Notes under the pieces: model-generated
Told to the model about the DNA's origin: nothing
The model's input: the letters and a program-made list of their open reading frames with translations, nothing else
Databases searched by the model: none
Shown here: positions 17,497 through 26,570 of the stretch, piece by piece
Position numbering within the stretch: position 1 is the first letter of the stretch
Layout of the letters: each line of letters begins with the position of its first letter
Program-made: the position numbers and the translations under genes
Source: JACKIP01 sp963710165
GTDB lineage: Bacteria > Pseudomonadota > Alphaproteobacteria > Micavibrionales > Micavibrionaceae
Direction of reading: 5' to 3'
NCBI GenBank assembly: GCA_963710165.1
Contig: CAVPYZ010000004.1
Span: 186,001 to 250,000, forward strand
Length of the DNA stretch: 64,000 nt

Positions 17497-18727
17497 AACC
17501 TTGGGGGGCAATTTATATAACAAGCCCCCCTACAAATTCAAAGATAATAGAATGGAATTGATATACAACAACTTTGATAAACTCGAAATCACTTTTCAGG
17601 GAAATCTGCCTGAAAAAATACTTCATCAGCTAGCTAAAGCCAGAGAGCAAGCCCAAAACGAAAAACGGGAAATTCCTATAGACATAGGCAAAAAATATAA
17701 AACTGTCATGGTCGCCGAAACGGGCGCAAGAGGTGGATATCGTTACCGATTTGATACAGGACCAGATGGAGAAACTTGGCTTATAGCTCATTCTAAAAAC
17801 TCTCAAACATGGGGTATTCGGGCAACTGTTAAAAGTTTGTCTTTAGCTTTATATGGATATGAGAAGTGTAAAATCCGCATTTTAAATCATCTGGAAGATT
17901 GGGGCGCAACCGGTCTATCCCGTCATGATGAAAACTGTAACGTTATAAATACACCTCTTGAGCGTACCAGCCGCTTTGATTACTGCTTTGATTTTATCAT
18001 GCCAAATAACTTTAATCCTATTCCAGATAATTTTGTCGCGCACAGAAGAACTAAAATTCAAGTTTTTGGAAAAGAGGAAGGTACAATCTCAAAATCACAA
18101 ATTCTTTGCGGCGGAAAAAACGAAACCATAACTCTAGGTAAATCGCCAGGTAGACAGGCAACGCTTTACAATAAAAGCCAAGAAATTATTGCTTCCTCAA
18201 AAAATGAATGGTGGAAAATTTGGGATGTTAATCAAAATGAATTTAAAGATAAAAGCAGAGTTATCTGGCGTGTGGAAGTGCGCGCCGGAAAAAACGAGCT
18301 TGATAAATGGGGCTTTAAACGTTTTAAGGATTTTGAGCACAAAGCGGGTGATATCGTAGCAAGCATACTTAAAGCCATGCGCTATACAATTCCTTTAAAG
18401 GATGATTTAAATCGTTCGCGCTGGCCAATGCATCCTATATGGACAGAGTCTTTAAAAGCTTCCTTTAAAGCACTCGAGCCTTATAGTTCAAATGCTATAA
18501 GGGAAAATGTTATAGAGGGCTTTAAAGAAGAAAAGCTGCAAATCTATAGAGATCAGATTATAGGATGCCTTATAGGAATGACCGCTTTAAAAGGATTGAA
18601 TATATCAGAAGTCCCTATAAGCATATCTTCTATAGAAAAATCTATAGAAGATATGGCGGAAGATAGCCTAAAGACGCTTATAGAAAAATTCCAAAAAGCA
18701 GAGGAAAAATTTAAATTTCTGATTTAA
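17486..18727 (+). CDS. Putative replication initiator of the island
   Basis: This 413-residue protein overlaps the DUF736 stop by 11 bases. The middle contains RFDYCFDFIMP, then GRQATLYNKSQEI and VIWRVEVRAGK, a pattern seen in rolling-circle initiators of the Rep_trans/filamentous-phage type (Y-N-K followed by R-x-E-x-R). I infer an initiator from that pattern and from its place after a DUF736 gene in a mobile element; I did not find an unmistakable catalytic Tyr motif. A second start at ATG 17552 (MELIYNN) is also plausible. Confidence 0.5.
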   Translation: MQLKTLGGNLYNKPPYKFKDNRMELIYNNFDKLEITFQGNLPEKILHQLAKAREQAQNEKREIPIDIGKKYKTVMVAETGARGGYRYRFDTGPDGETWLIAHSKNSQTWGIRATVKSLSLALYGYEKCKIRILNHLEDWGATGLSRHDENCNVINTPLERTSRFDYCFDFIMPNNFNPIPDNFVAHRRTKIQVFGKEEGTISKSQILCGGKNETITLGKSPGRQATLYNKSQEIIASSKNEWWKIWDVNQNEFKDKSRVIWRVEVRAGKNELDKWGFKRFKDFEHKAGDIVASILKAMRYTIPLKDDLNRSRWPMHPIWTESLKASFKALEPYSSNAIRENVIEGFKEEKLQIYRDQIIGCLIGMTALKGLNISEVPISISSIEKSIEDMAEDSLKTLIEKFQKAEEKFKFLI

Positions 18728-18751
18728 TTTTGGTCGCTAATAAAACGAGGT

Positions 18752-21541
18752 ATGTTTAACAGAAAATATAATTATAATAAACTTCATATGAACGCCGTAG
18801 AAATAGAAGAAGCCATATCATTACTTGCCGATCAGCCTTTTGATCCGGCTGAATTTCCGTATGCGTTTTTGGAAGCGTTTGGAAATAAGCCCACAACCAT
18901 TAAACAGCTTAGAAAAGGCACGAGTAATAAATCGGATGTTGAGAGCGGCATTCTTCAACGCAACAATATTCACCTACTGGTATGTGAAGAGGGCACGGTC
19001 GCAGACTCCTTAAACGCCCTAAAAGAAAGCCCCGCCACAACAAAACAAAAAGCCAAGTTCATTCTCGCCACGGATGGCAAGGAATTTCAGACCGAAGATA
19101 TAAATAGCGGCGAAACGGTCGCATGTAATTATCCCGATTTTCATGACCATTTTGGATTTTTCTTACCTTTGGCCGGTATAAGCACGGTCAAACAAATCCG
19201 TGAAAACGCCTTCGATATTAAGGCCACAAGCCGCCTGAACAAGCTATACATTGAATTACTGCGCCATAATCCGGAATGGGCGACAGAAGAACGCCGCCAT
19301 GACATGAACCATTTCTTGGCGCGGCTGATCTTCTGTTTCTTTGCCGAAGATACTGATATTTTTATCGGCGATAATCTATTCACCGCAATCGTGCAGCAAA
19401 TGTCTGCCGGTGATGCGTCCGATACGCATGAGGTGATAAGCGAGTTATTCCGTGCAATGGACACGAAGCTGGATGAACGCGCCGAAAAGAAAATCAAGAA
19501 TTGGGCGAATAACTTCCCGTATGTGAACGGGGAACTCTTCTCTGGATCAACGGAAACGCCAAAATTTACGAAAATCGCGCGGTCGTATTTGCTCCATGTC
19601 GGAAATCTGGACTGGAAACAAATCAATCCGGATATTTTCGGCTCTATGATTCAGGCCGTGGCCGATGAAGATGAACGCGGCGCATTGGGGATGCACTATA
19701 CGTCTGTGCCGAATATCCTGAAAGTCTTAAACCCGCTATTCCTTGATGACCTTCGGACACAACTGGACGAAGCCGGTGATAACGCCAGAAAGCTTTTGAA
19801 CCTGCGCAAACGCATATCGCGCATCCGCGTGTTTGATCCGGCCTGTGGCTCTGGGAACTTTCTTGTGATCGCCTATAAGCAAATGCGTGAGATCGAGGCC
19901 GAAATCAATAAACGGCGCGATGAAAGTGATTTATCGACCGAAATCCCTCTAACCAATTTCAGGGGCATTGAATTACGGGATTTTTCCGCAGAAGTCGCAC
20001 GACTTGCCCTCATTATTGCTGAATATCAATGTGATGTTCTGTGTCGCGGGCAGAAATTGGCATTAGCTGAATTTCTGCCTCTTAATGCTGAAAACTGGAT
20101 TACCAGTGGTAATGCTCTTCGATTAGATTGGCTCTCAATATGTCCTCCGACCGGCACAGGCGTAAAAATGCACGGTGATGATTTATTCAACACGCCTTTA
20201 GATCAATCTGAAATCGATTTTGAGAATGAGGGCGGCGAAACTTATATATGTGGTAACCCTCCATATCTAGGCAGAAAATATCAATCCGATGAACAAAAAT
20301 TAGAGCTAAAAAAAGTTTTTATGGGGAGAACCAAAGACACTCTTTCATTAGATTATGTTTCAGGATGGTTTATCAAAGCTGCCGACTTTATGCGACATAC
20401 AGAAGCTGCTGCTGCTTTTGTAAGCACAAACTCTATTTGCCAAGGAGTACAGGTTTCCGCGATGTGGCCTGCAATTTTTAAAGAGGGAGTGTTCATTTCC
20501 TTTGCCTTCCAATCTTTCAAATGGTCAAACCTCGCAAGTCACAATGCAGGCGTAACCGTTTCCATTATTGGTCTTTCTAAAGAAAATGCTCCAAGAAAAA
20601 TTTACAATATAGACAGTGCCGGAAATACTGTTGTCAAAGAGGTGGCTAACATTAACGCCTATTTGGTTGCCGCTCCTAATGTATTCGTATCTCAAAAAAA
20701 TAAAGTTCCCGACGACAGAACGCCAATGCAATTTGGTAACCATCCATATTATGCCAATGACCTAATGTTAAAACCTGCTGAAGCACGTCATTTGTTAGCA
20801 CATGATCATACAGCTGAAAAATTTTTGCGACCATTATATGGCTCTAAAGAATTCATATCAGACACACCTAGAATGTGTATATGGATTACGGAAGAAACAC
20901 GAAAGGAAGCAGAAAATAATCCTGAAATTTTGAAAAGGATAAATGCTGTTGAATGTGCGAGAAAACAAAAGAAAAAGGACGTTCAAGCACAGAAGCTAGT
21001 ATCAACCCCTTATGGATTTCGTGACCAATACGAAGCGAAAAATCAATTACTTGTCGTCCCTATTGTCAGTTCTGAAAACAGATTATATTTGCCAGTTGGT
21101 GCTAAAAGTTCTCATGCTGTAGTTCACAATAAGGCATTTGCTTTATATGATGCGCCAATGTGGAACATGGCTATTATAGCCTCACGTATGCACATAGCTT
21201 GGATAGGAACTGTTTGCGGACGGTTAGAGATGCGTTTTTCCTACTCTAACACATTGGGCTGGAATACATTTCCAATTCCAAATCTCACTGAAAAAAACAA
21301 AGAAGATTTAACCGCTTGTGCCAAAGACATTATGATGACACGGGAGCGGCATTTTCCGGCAACGATTGCCGATTTGTATGATCCAGACAACATGCCAGAG
21401 GATTTACGCCGCGCCCACGACCGCAATGACGAAGTGTTGGAACGCATTTACATTGGCCGCCGATTCAAAAATGACACCGAACGCCTCGAAAAGCTGTTCG
21501 ATCTCTATACCCAAATGACAACCAAGGGGAAAGCCGCATGA
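18752..21541 (+). CDS. MmeI-like N6-adenine DNA methyltransferase
   Basis: This 929-residue protein is a class I methyltransferase. Motif I (VFDPACGSGNF, residues 360-370) binds S-adenosylmethionine and NPPY (502-505) is the adenine-methylation motif. The later region resembles the MmeI/type IIL specificity domain. In MmeI the N-terminal domain is a nuclease with a D...E-x-K site; here the matching strand reads HLLVCEEGT with no E-x-K, so it is probably methylation only. Homologues often start at MNAVEIEEA, which is ATG 18788 here. It is the first gene of the five-gene operon and overlaps the next by four bases (ATGA). Confidence 0.85.
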   Translation: MFNRKYNYNKLHMNAVEIEEAISLLADQPFDPAEFPYAFLEAFGNKPTTIKQLRKGTSNKSDVESGILQRNNIHLLVCEEGTVADSLNALKESPATTKQKAKFILATDGKEFQTEDINSGETVACNYPDFHDHFGFFLPLAGISTVKQIRENAFDIKATSRLNKLYIELLRHNPEWATEERRHDMNHFLARLIFCFFAEDTDIFIGDNLFTAIVQQMSAGDASDTHEVISELFRAMDTKLDERAEKKIKNWANNFPYVNGELFSGSTETPKFTKIARSYLLHVGNLDWKQINPDIFGSMIQAVADEDERGALGMHYTSVPNILKVLNPLFLDDLRTQLDEAGDNARKLLNLRKRISRIRVFDPACGSGNFLVIAYKQMREIEAEINKRRDESDLSTEIPLTNFRGIELRDFSAEVARLALIIAEYQCDVLCRGQKLALAEFLPLNAENWITSGNALRLDWLSICPPTGTGVKMHGDDLFNTPLDQSEIDFENEGGETYICGNPPYLGRKYQSDEQKLELKKVFMGRTKDTLSLDYVSGWFIKAADFMRHTEAAAAFVSTNSICQGVQVSAMWPAIFKEGVFISFAFQSFKWSNLASHNAGVTVSIIGLSKENAPRKIYNIDSAGNTVVKEVANINAYLVAAPNVFVSQKNKVPDDRTPMQFGNHPYYANDLMLKPAEARHLLAHDHTAEKFLRPLYGSKEFISDTPRMCIWITEETRKEAENNPEILKRINAVECARKQKKKDVQAQKLVSTPYGFRDQYEAKNQLLVVPIVSSENRLYLPVGAKSSHAVVHNKAFALYDAPMWNMAIIASRMHIAWIGTVCGRLEMRFSYSNTLGWNTFPIPNLTEKNKEDLTACAKDIMMTRERHFPATIADLYDPDNMPEDLRRAHDRNDEVLERIYIGRRFKNDTERLEKLFDLYTQMTTKGKAA

Positions 21542-22161
21542 GTGAAGCAATTTTTGGCTTTATTGGGGTTCTTGTAGGATCGCTTATTCCTTGGTTCAGA
21601 GAGTGGCTGAATGAAAATAGACTGCGTAAAAAACATGCGACATATCTTGCCGTCCAGATAATATGCATTCTTGATGAATATATCGGGAGGTGTAGTGCGG
21701 TGGTAGGGGATGACGGTACTAGCATGGGACAACCTGCCGGAAGAACTGAGGATGGCCAAGCGTACTATGAGGCACAAGTTTTGCCACCAAAGCCGCCTTG
21801 TTATCCTGATGATGTCGATTGGAAAAGCATAGATAACAACCTTATGTACCGAATTTTGGCTTTGCCTAATAATGCCCGAAAAACAGATTTGTATATTGAT
21901 GCTTCTTCGGAGGATGCCTTTCCACCTGACTATGAGGGATTTTTTGTAGCAAGATGGGAGGGATATGCAAATCTTGGCCTAGAAGCTATAAAACTTACAA
22001 AAGAGTTGCGAACAAAATATGATTTACCAGATGAAAAATTTGAGATAAATCCAAATTGGAACGCGAAGAAGTTTTTGGAAGAAAAAATAGCTGAACTAAA
22101 AGAGATGCGGGCGAGAAGAGTCGCTTTTTTTGAAGAAATGACAAAAGATATAGGAATATAA
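21538..22161 (+). CDS. Membrane-anchored protein of unknown function in the defence operon
   Basis: This 207-residue protein has one N-terminal membrane segment (IFGFIGVLVGSLIPWF, residues 5-20) followed by a soluble, charged domain. I recognise no family. Its start overlaps the methyltransferase stop (ATGA) and its stop overlaps the next start (TAATG), so it is a coupled member of the operon. A role as a membrane-linked accessory is inference only. Confidence 0.6.
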   Translation: MSEAIFGFIGVLVGSLIPWFREWLNENRLRKKHATYLAVQIICILDEYIGRCSAVVGDDGTSMGQPAGRTEDGQAYYEAQVLPPKPPCYPDDVDWKSIDNNLMYRILALPNNARKTDLYIDASSEDAFPPDYEGFFVARWEGYANLGLEAIKLTKELRTKYDLPDEKFEINPNWNAKKFLEEKIAELKEMRARRVAFFEEMTKDIGI

Positions 22162-23220
22162 TGACCCGACTTTTTAATATAAATAATAATGAACTTATCG
22201 AATCCAAAAGAAAATCTTTGGACTTTGAAAATAAAATACAGAAATGGGTTATGAATGATTTAAGTCTTGTTGGTGTAGACGGGATAGTCATAGGGGAGCA
22301 AGTTACCACCGATCATGGCCCGCGCATGGACATTTTGGCGATGGATCGTGAGGGTAACCTCATTATTATCGAGCTAAAACGTGACAAAACCTCACGTAAT
22401 TTAGTGGCGCAGGCTTTAGATTATGCCTCATGGGTTTGTCATTTAAGTACGAATGAAGTATATGAGCTTGCACTCACGAAAACGGGGCGCCCTTTAACCG
22501 AACTGTATAGAGAAAAATTTGGCACAAGCTTACCTGAAACTTTAAATATTACCCATCAGATGATTGTCGTTGCCAGTGAAGTTGATGAAGCATCAAAACG
22601 TATTATCGAGTACCTTTCAGAGCAGCATAATGTTGGTATTAATGCTTCATTCTTTAATGTTTTTGAAAAGGATGGAGCCGAATGGCTTACAACAGAACTC
22701 TCTTCTAGAGCAGCAAGAAGTTAAAGAACGAGCAACGAAAAAAACTCGTGGGCCGTGGACAGGCTATTATTACACCACAGGTGGTTCTCAAGAATCTCGT
22801 CCATGGGAAGACATGCGAAAATATGGCTTTATTACAGCAAGTGGCGGCAAATGGTATGCGGATGGATTAGCCCGCCTATCTCAAGGCGATAAGGTTTTCT
22901 ATTACCAAGTTAATAATGGCTATCTAGGCTATGGCATCGTTACCTCTGAAAGGCAAAAAGCTAGTGAATTTGTATTAGAAGATGGCCGGAAACTTACAGA
23001 TGCATTACCCAAATCTTATTTAATTGATGATGCTAACGATCCTGACCTATGCGCGTATGTTGTAGGAGTAAACTGGCAAAAAACCTTTGATCGAAATGAT
23101 GCTAAATCTTTTCAAGGCATCTTTGCAAATCAAAACACTGCTTGTAAGTTGTACAGTCAGGAAACAGCCGATTTTTTAATAAATACTTTCGATATTTCTG
23201 ATGAGGTTAAACATGCATAG
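22161..23220 (+). pseudogene. DUF91-type nuclease fused to an EVE-like domain, with a single-base frameshift
   Basis: The first part (22161-22724) has a PD-(D/E)xK core like NucS/DUF91: D57 (MDILAM), E71 and K73 (IIIELKRD). The second part, in the +1 frame, continues from LLEQQEVKERA into GPWTGYYY, RPWEDMRKYGF and GDKVFYYQVNNGYLGYGIV, an EVE/PUA-like fold. Removing one T at about 22701 (CTCTCTT to CTCCTT) joins them as WLTTELLLEQQEVKERA, so they were almost certainly one protein of about 352 residues. EVE domains can bind modified bases, and DUF91 can cut DNA. If the frameshift is real, a restart at ATG 22672 could still give the EVE part. Confidence 0.75.
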
Positions 23221-25264
23221 CAATAAGGCAATACCATCTGTTACCGTTAATTATAAAAGCACTGGCAATTCGACCACATCGAACGAGTTGGGTATGCGCC
23301 CTATGCAAGAACGCGCTTATGAAAAGCGCGGTGAGCAGTATTTACTTATTAAATCGCCTCCAGCCTCTGGTAAAAGCCGCGCGCTTATGTTTATTGCCCT
23401 TGATAAGCTAGAAAACCAAGGCGTTAAACAAGCCATTATCGCCGTGCCGGAAAAGTCTATCGGCTCTAGTTTTGCCAATGAGCCGCTTACAAAATTTGGT
23501 TTTTATTATGATTGGCATGTAGAGCCAAAGTGGAATCTTTGCAACGCGCCCAGCGAGGATGGCAGTAAGGTCAACTCGGTCAGATCATTCCTTGAGAGCG
23601 AAGACAAAGTGCTGGTTTGCACACACTCTACATTCCGCTTTGCTATCGAGCGTTTCGGGGTAGAGGCTTTTGACGACCGGCTTATTGCTATTGATGAATT
23701 CCATCATGTTAGTGCGGAAGAAGATAACGTGTTGGGATCGCATCTCAAGCAACTGGTTGCACGGGATAAGGTGCATGTCGTAGCCATGACCGGCTCTTAT
23801 TTTCGCGGGGATGCAAACCCTGTTTTGTTACCGGAAGATGAGGCGAAATTCGATACGGTTACTTATACTTATTACGAGCAGCTCAACGGCTACGAATATT
23901 TGAAAACCCTGAATATAGGATATTACTTTTATAGCGATGCATATGCCGATGAAATTTTAAGCGTTTTGAATCGGAACGAAAAAACCATCATTCATATTCC
24001 TAACGTCAATTCCCGTGAAAGTATGGGCGATAAAATTAAAGAGGTGCAACACATCATTGATGAACTCGGTGACTGGCAGGGTGTGGATCCGGACACCGGC
24101 TTTCACTTGGTCAAAACGCAGGATGGCAAAACCTTGCGTATTGCCGATCTGGTCGAGGATGATGCTGGCAAACGAAATAAGGTTTCCACAGCTTTAAAGA
24201 TGCTGGAAGCTAAAAAGAATCGTGACCATGTTGATATTATTATCGCGCTTGGCATGGCCAAAGAAGGTTTTGACTGGATTTGGTGTGAACATGCTTTGAC
24301 TGTGGGTTATCGTTCCAGCCTAACAGAAATTGTGCAGATTATTGGCCGCGCCACACGGGATGCGCCGCAAAAAACTCACGCACGATTTACAAACCTGATA
24401 GCAGAACCCGATGCTTCGGAAGATATTGTTACTGATGCCGTTAATGATACGCTCAAAGCCATTTCGGCTAGTTTGCTCATGGAGCAAGTGCTGGCGCCCA
24501 AATTTAACTTTGTACCTAAAAACCCCCAAAGTGAAGCCGATCCAAATTTCAATTATGGAGAAGACGGCTATGACTCGGATAAGTGCAATATCGGCTTTAA
24601 CGATGATACCGGCCAGTTTCAGATTGAGATCAAAGGTCTGATCGAACCTAAAAGTGAAAATGCACAGCGTATTTGTCAAGAAGATCTAAACGAGGTGATT
24701 GCCGCCTTTGCACAGGACAAACAATCAATCGAGCGTGGCTTGTTCGACGAGGAAATGGTGCCAGAAGAACTAACGCAAATCCGGATGGGTAAGATCATTA
24801 AAGACAAATATCCGGAGCTGGATGAGGTCGATCAAGAATCCGTACGCCAGCACGCGATTGCTGCGCTTAACCTTACGCAAAAGGCAAAAGAAACTCTGAA
24901 TAATGATGATGAACTAGGCGGTCGGGGCAATACTGCTCTTATCGATGGGATTCGGAAATTCACATTAAAAGTAAAAGACCTTGATGTTGACTGGATTGAT
25001 AGCATTAACCCCTTTAGCGAAGCTTATGCGATTCTGGCCAAAGCCATGACCGAACAGAGCCTGAAAGCTATGGCAGAAGTCATATCTGCTAGAAAACCAA
25101 ATATTTCCGCAGAAGAAGCGCGAGAACTTTCCAAACGGGCTTTAAAATTCAAACAAGAACGCGGCCGGTTGCCGGATATTAAGTCTGCCGATCCTTGGGA
25201 ACAACGCATGGCACAAGGCATTGCGTTTCTTGCCCGTATGAAAGCAGAGGCGGCAAATGGCTAA
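23213..25264 (+). CDS. SF2 DEAD/DEAH-type helicase of the defence operon
   Basis: This 683-residue protein carries Walker A (PPASGKSR, about residues 49-56), motif II DEFH (161-164), a motif III-like MTGS and motif VI QIIGRATRD, so it is a superfamily 2 ATPase. The C-terminal part has no known domain, but its last 40 residues contain a GRLPD segment also present in the next protein. ATG 23213 is chosen because GAGG lies six bases upstream; ATG 23201 lacks a ribosome site. It overlaps both neighbours by eight bases. Role in defence is inferred from its place beside a methyltransferase and nuclease. Confidence 0.82.
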   Translation: MHSNKAIPSVTVNYKSTGNSTTSNELGMRPMQERAYEKRGEQYLLIKSPPASGKSRALMFIALDKLENQGVKQAIIAVPEKSIGSSFANEPLTKFGFYYDWHVEPKWNLCNAPSEDGSKVNSVRSFLESEDKVLVCTHSTFRFAIERFGVEAFDDRLIAIDEFHHVSAEEDNVLGSHLKQLVARDKVHVVAMTGSYFRGDANPVLLPEDEAKFDTVTYTYYEQLNGYEYLKTLNIGYYFYSDAYADEILSVLNRNEKTIIHIPNVNSRESMGDKIKEVQHIIDELGDWQGVDPDTGFHLVKTQDGKTLRIADLVEDDAGKRNKVSTALKMLEAKKNRDHVDIIIALGMAKEGFDWIWCEHALTVGYRSSLTEIVQIIGRATRDAPQKTHARFTNLIAEPDASEDIVTDAVNDTLKAISASLLMEQVLAPKFNFVPKNPQSEADPNFNYGEDGYDSDKCNIGFNDDTGQFQIEIKGLIEPKSENAQRICQEDLNEVIAAFAQDKQSIERGLFDEEMVPEELTQIRMGKIIKDKYPELDEVDQESVRQHAIAALNLTQKAKETLNNDDELGGRGNTALIDGIRKFTLKVKDLDVDWIDSINPFSEAYAILAKAMTEQSLKAMAEVISARKPNISAEEARELSKRALKFKQERGRLPDIKSADPWEQRMAQGIAFLARMKAEAANG

Positions 25265-26456
25265 AAAACAGGTATTCACAGAAGCAGACGATGCACTATT
25301 GGCAGACCTTGGTATCGAGGTCGAAGCCAAAAAGGTCGTTACGCATACGCCGCGCGAGGAACGTATCATTGCCGGTTTTGAAGAAATTCAAAAATTTGTC
25401 GAGGAAAATGGCCGGTTGCCGGAACATGGTGAAGATAAAGATATTTTTGAACGGCTCTATGCCGTTAGGCTCGATCGAATCCGCAAGCAGGAAGAATGCA
25501 GAACCTTGCTTTCAAATATGTATAGCCAAAGCCTTCTGGATGGAAGTTACGAGCCAGATACAGACATTCTGGATGATATTGATGATGATGAATTACTGGC
25601 GCAGCTCGGCGTGGATATAGACTCTGATAATTCCATCACCACGTTAAAGCATGTAAAACCCCGCGCCGAAATCAGAGCGGCAGAACAAATCGCTAACCGC
25701 TCAAGATGCGAGGATTTTGAAAAATTCAAGCCGGTGTTTGTGGCCGTGCAAAAAGATTTGGAAAACGGGATTAGAGATACAAGGCCGTTCAAAGACGATG
25801 CTAGTGTTGCTGAGGGAGATTTATTTATTCTATCTGGCCAGATTGTTTTCATTGCTCAAAAAGGGGAAGAGTTCTTAAACCAAAATGAAAAGAAAGATAG
25901 TCGTTTGCGCGCAATTTATAACAATGGGACAGAAAGCAACATTCTTATGCGCTCTTTGCAGCGGGCTTTGAATAAGGACAAAACAGGCCGCCGGATTACA
26001 AATCCCACGGCTGGCCCGCTTTTTTCCGGTGATAATAGCGAAGGTGATTTGGAAAGCGGCACAATTTATGTGCTTCGTAGCTTATCTAATCATCCGATAG
26101 TAAAAGAAAACGGAGATGTCGTTCACAAAATTGGTGTGACCAGTGGTGAGGTAAAAAAACGTATTGCAAACGCAAAAAATGATCCAACCTTCCTTATGGC
26201 CGATGTGAGAATTATTGCCACATATAAGCTTGCCAATATCAGCCGATCAAAACTTGAAAAGATCATTCATAAGTTTTTCAATACAGCAAAGCTGGATATT
26301 AAAATTAAAGATCGCTTTGGAAAGCCTGTTACAGCCAGAGAATGGTTTTTAGTACCGATATTTGTAATTGATGAAATGGTCGAAAAAATCAAAGATGGCA
26401 CGATTAGCGATTATTATTACGATAACACTTCGGCCAAAATTAAAAGGTATAAATAA
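25257..26456 (+). CDS. GIY-YIG (T5orf172-like) nuclease of the defence operon
   Basis: This 399-residue protein ends in a GIY-YIG domain (about 265-360). GTIYVLRS stands for the GIY strand, KIGVTSG for YIG (291-293), then R302 and the catalytic Glu E334 (KLEKIIHKFF). This is the T5orf172 branch. The N-terminal half has helical repeats with FEEIQKFVEENGRLPEHG, similar to the helicase C-terminus. AGAGG lies just upstream of the start, which overlaps the helicase stop by eight bases. It is the last gene of the operon and probably the DNA-cutting effector. Confidence 0.82.
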   Translation: MAKKQVFTEADDALLADLGIEVEAKKVVTHTPREERIIAGFEEIQKFVEENGRLPEHGEDKDIFERLYAVRLDRIRKQEECRTLLSNMYSQSLLDGSYEPDTDILDDIDDDELLAQLGVDIDSDNSITTLKHVKPRAEIRAAEQIANRSRCEDFEKFKPVFVAVQKDLENGIRDTRPFKDDASVAEGDLFILSGQIVFIAQKGEEFLNQNEKKDSRLRAIYNNGTESNILMRSLQRALNKDKTGRRITNPTAGPLFSGDNSEGDLESGTIYVLRSLSNHPIVKENGDVVHKIGVTSGEVKKRIANAKNDPTFLMADVRIIATYKLANISRSKLEKIIHKFFNTAKLDIKIKDRFGKPVTAREWFLVPIFVIDEMVEKIKDGTISDYYYDNTSAKIKRYK

Positions 26457-26463
26457 ATATAAG

Positions 26464-26482
26464 GGGGCATAAAAAAGGGCAT
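26464..26482. repeat. Right copy of the 19-base subterminal repeat
   Basis: GGGGCATAAAAAAGGGCAT, eight bases after the last cargo gene, matches 14793-14811 at 17 of 19 positions in the same orientation. It lies 57 bases inside attR. Confidence 0.5.
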
Positions 26483-26539
26483 ATTTATAAATCGAATTGA
26501 GCTTTTTAAATTAAAACAATACATTACTACTCAAACCCT

Positions 26540-26566
26540 ATCCCAGTACCGCACCATTTTAAACTT
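26540..26566 (+). repeat. attR: right boundary of the island
   Basis: ATCCCAGTACCGCACCATTTTAAACTT repeats the tRNA-Val 3' end and its flank, but lacks two bases (CC) and has no tRNA body upstream. It ends four bases before the stop codon of the next chromosomal gene. This marks the end of the inserted DNA. Confidence 0.8.
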
Positions 26567-26570
26567 TTAT

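Larger units (their letters stand above)
14649..26566 (+). mobile_element. Integrative genomic island (about 11.9 kb) carrying a defence-like operon
   Basis: The island lies between att repeats at the tRNA-Val 3' end and at 26540-26566. In order it carries a P4-type tyrosine integrase, an unknown protein, an AlpA-like regulator, a DUF736 protein and a replication-initiator-like protein. A five-gene operon follows: DNA methyltransferase, unknown membrane protein, DUF91-EVE, helicase, GIY-YIG nuclease. All genes run on the plus strand. Near-identical 19-base repeats lie inside each end (14793 and 26464). There are no obvious conjugation genes, so it would be mobilised by others or move as a phage-satellite or plasmid-like element. 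Confidence 0.85.

Noticed and set aside
22564..22671. N-terminal extension of the EVE-like ORF beginning at ATG 22564.
   Set aside because: It is an out-of-frame reading of conserved DUF91 coding sequence and makes no sense as protein; it appears only because of the frameshift at about 22701.
25547..25852. Minus-strand ORF inside the GIY-YIG gene, considered as an antitoxin or regulator.
   Set aside because: It lies wholly inside conserved coding sequence and has low-complexity Ser content typical of antisense frames.
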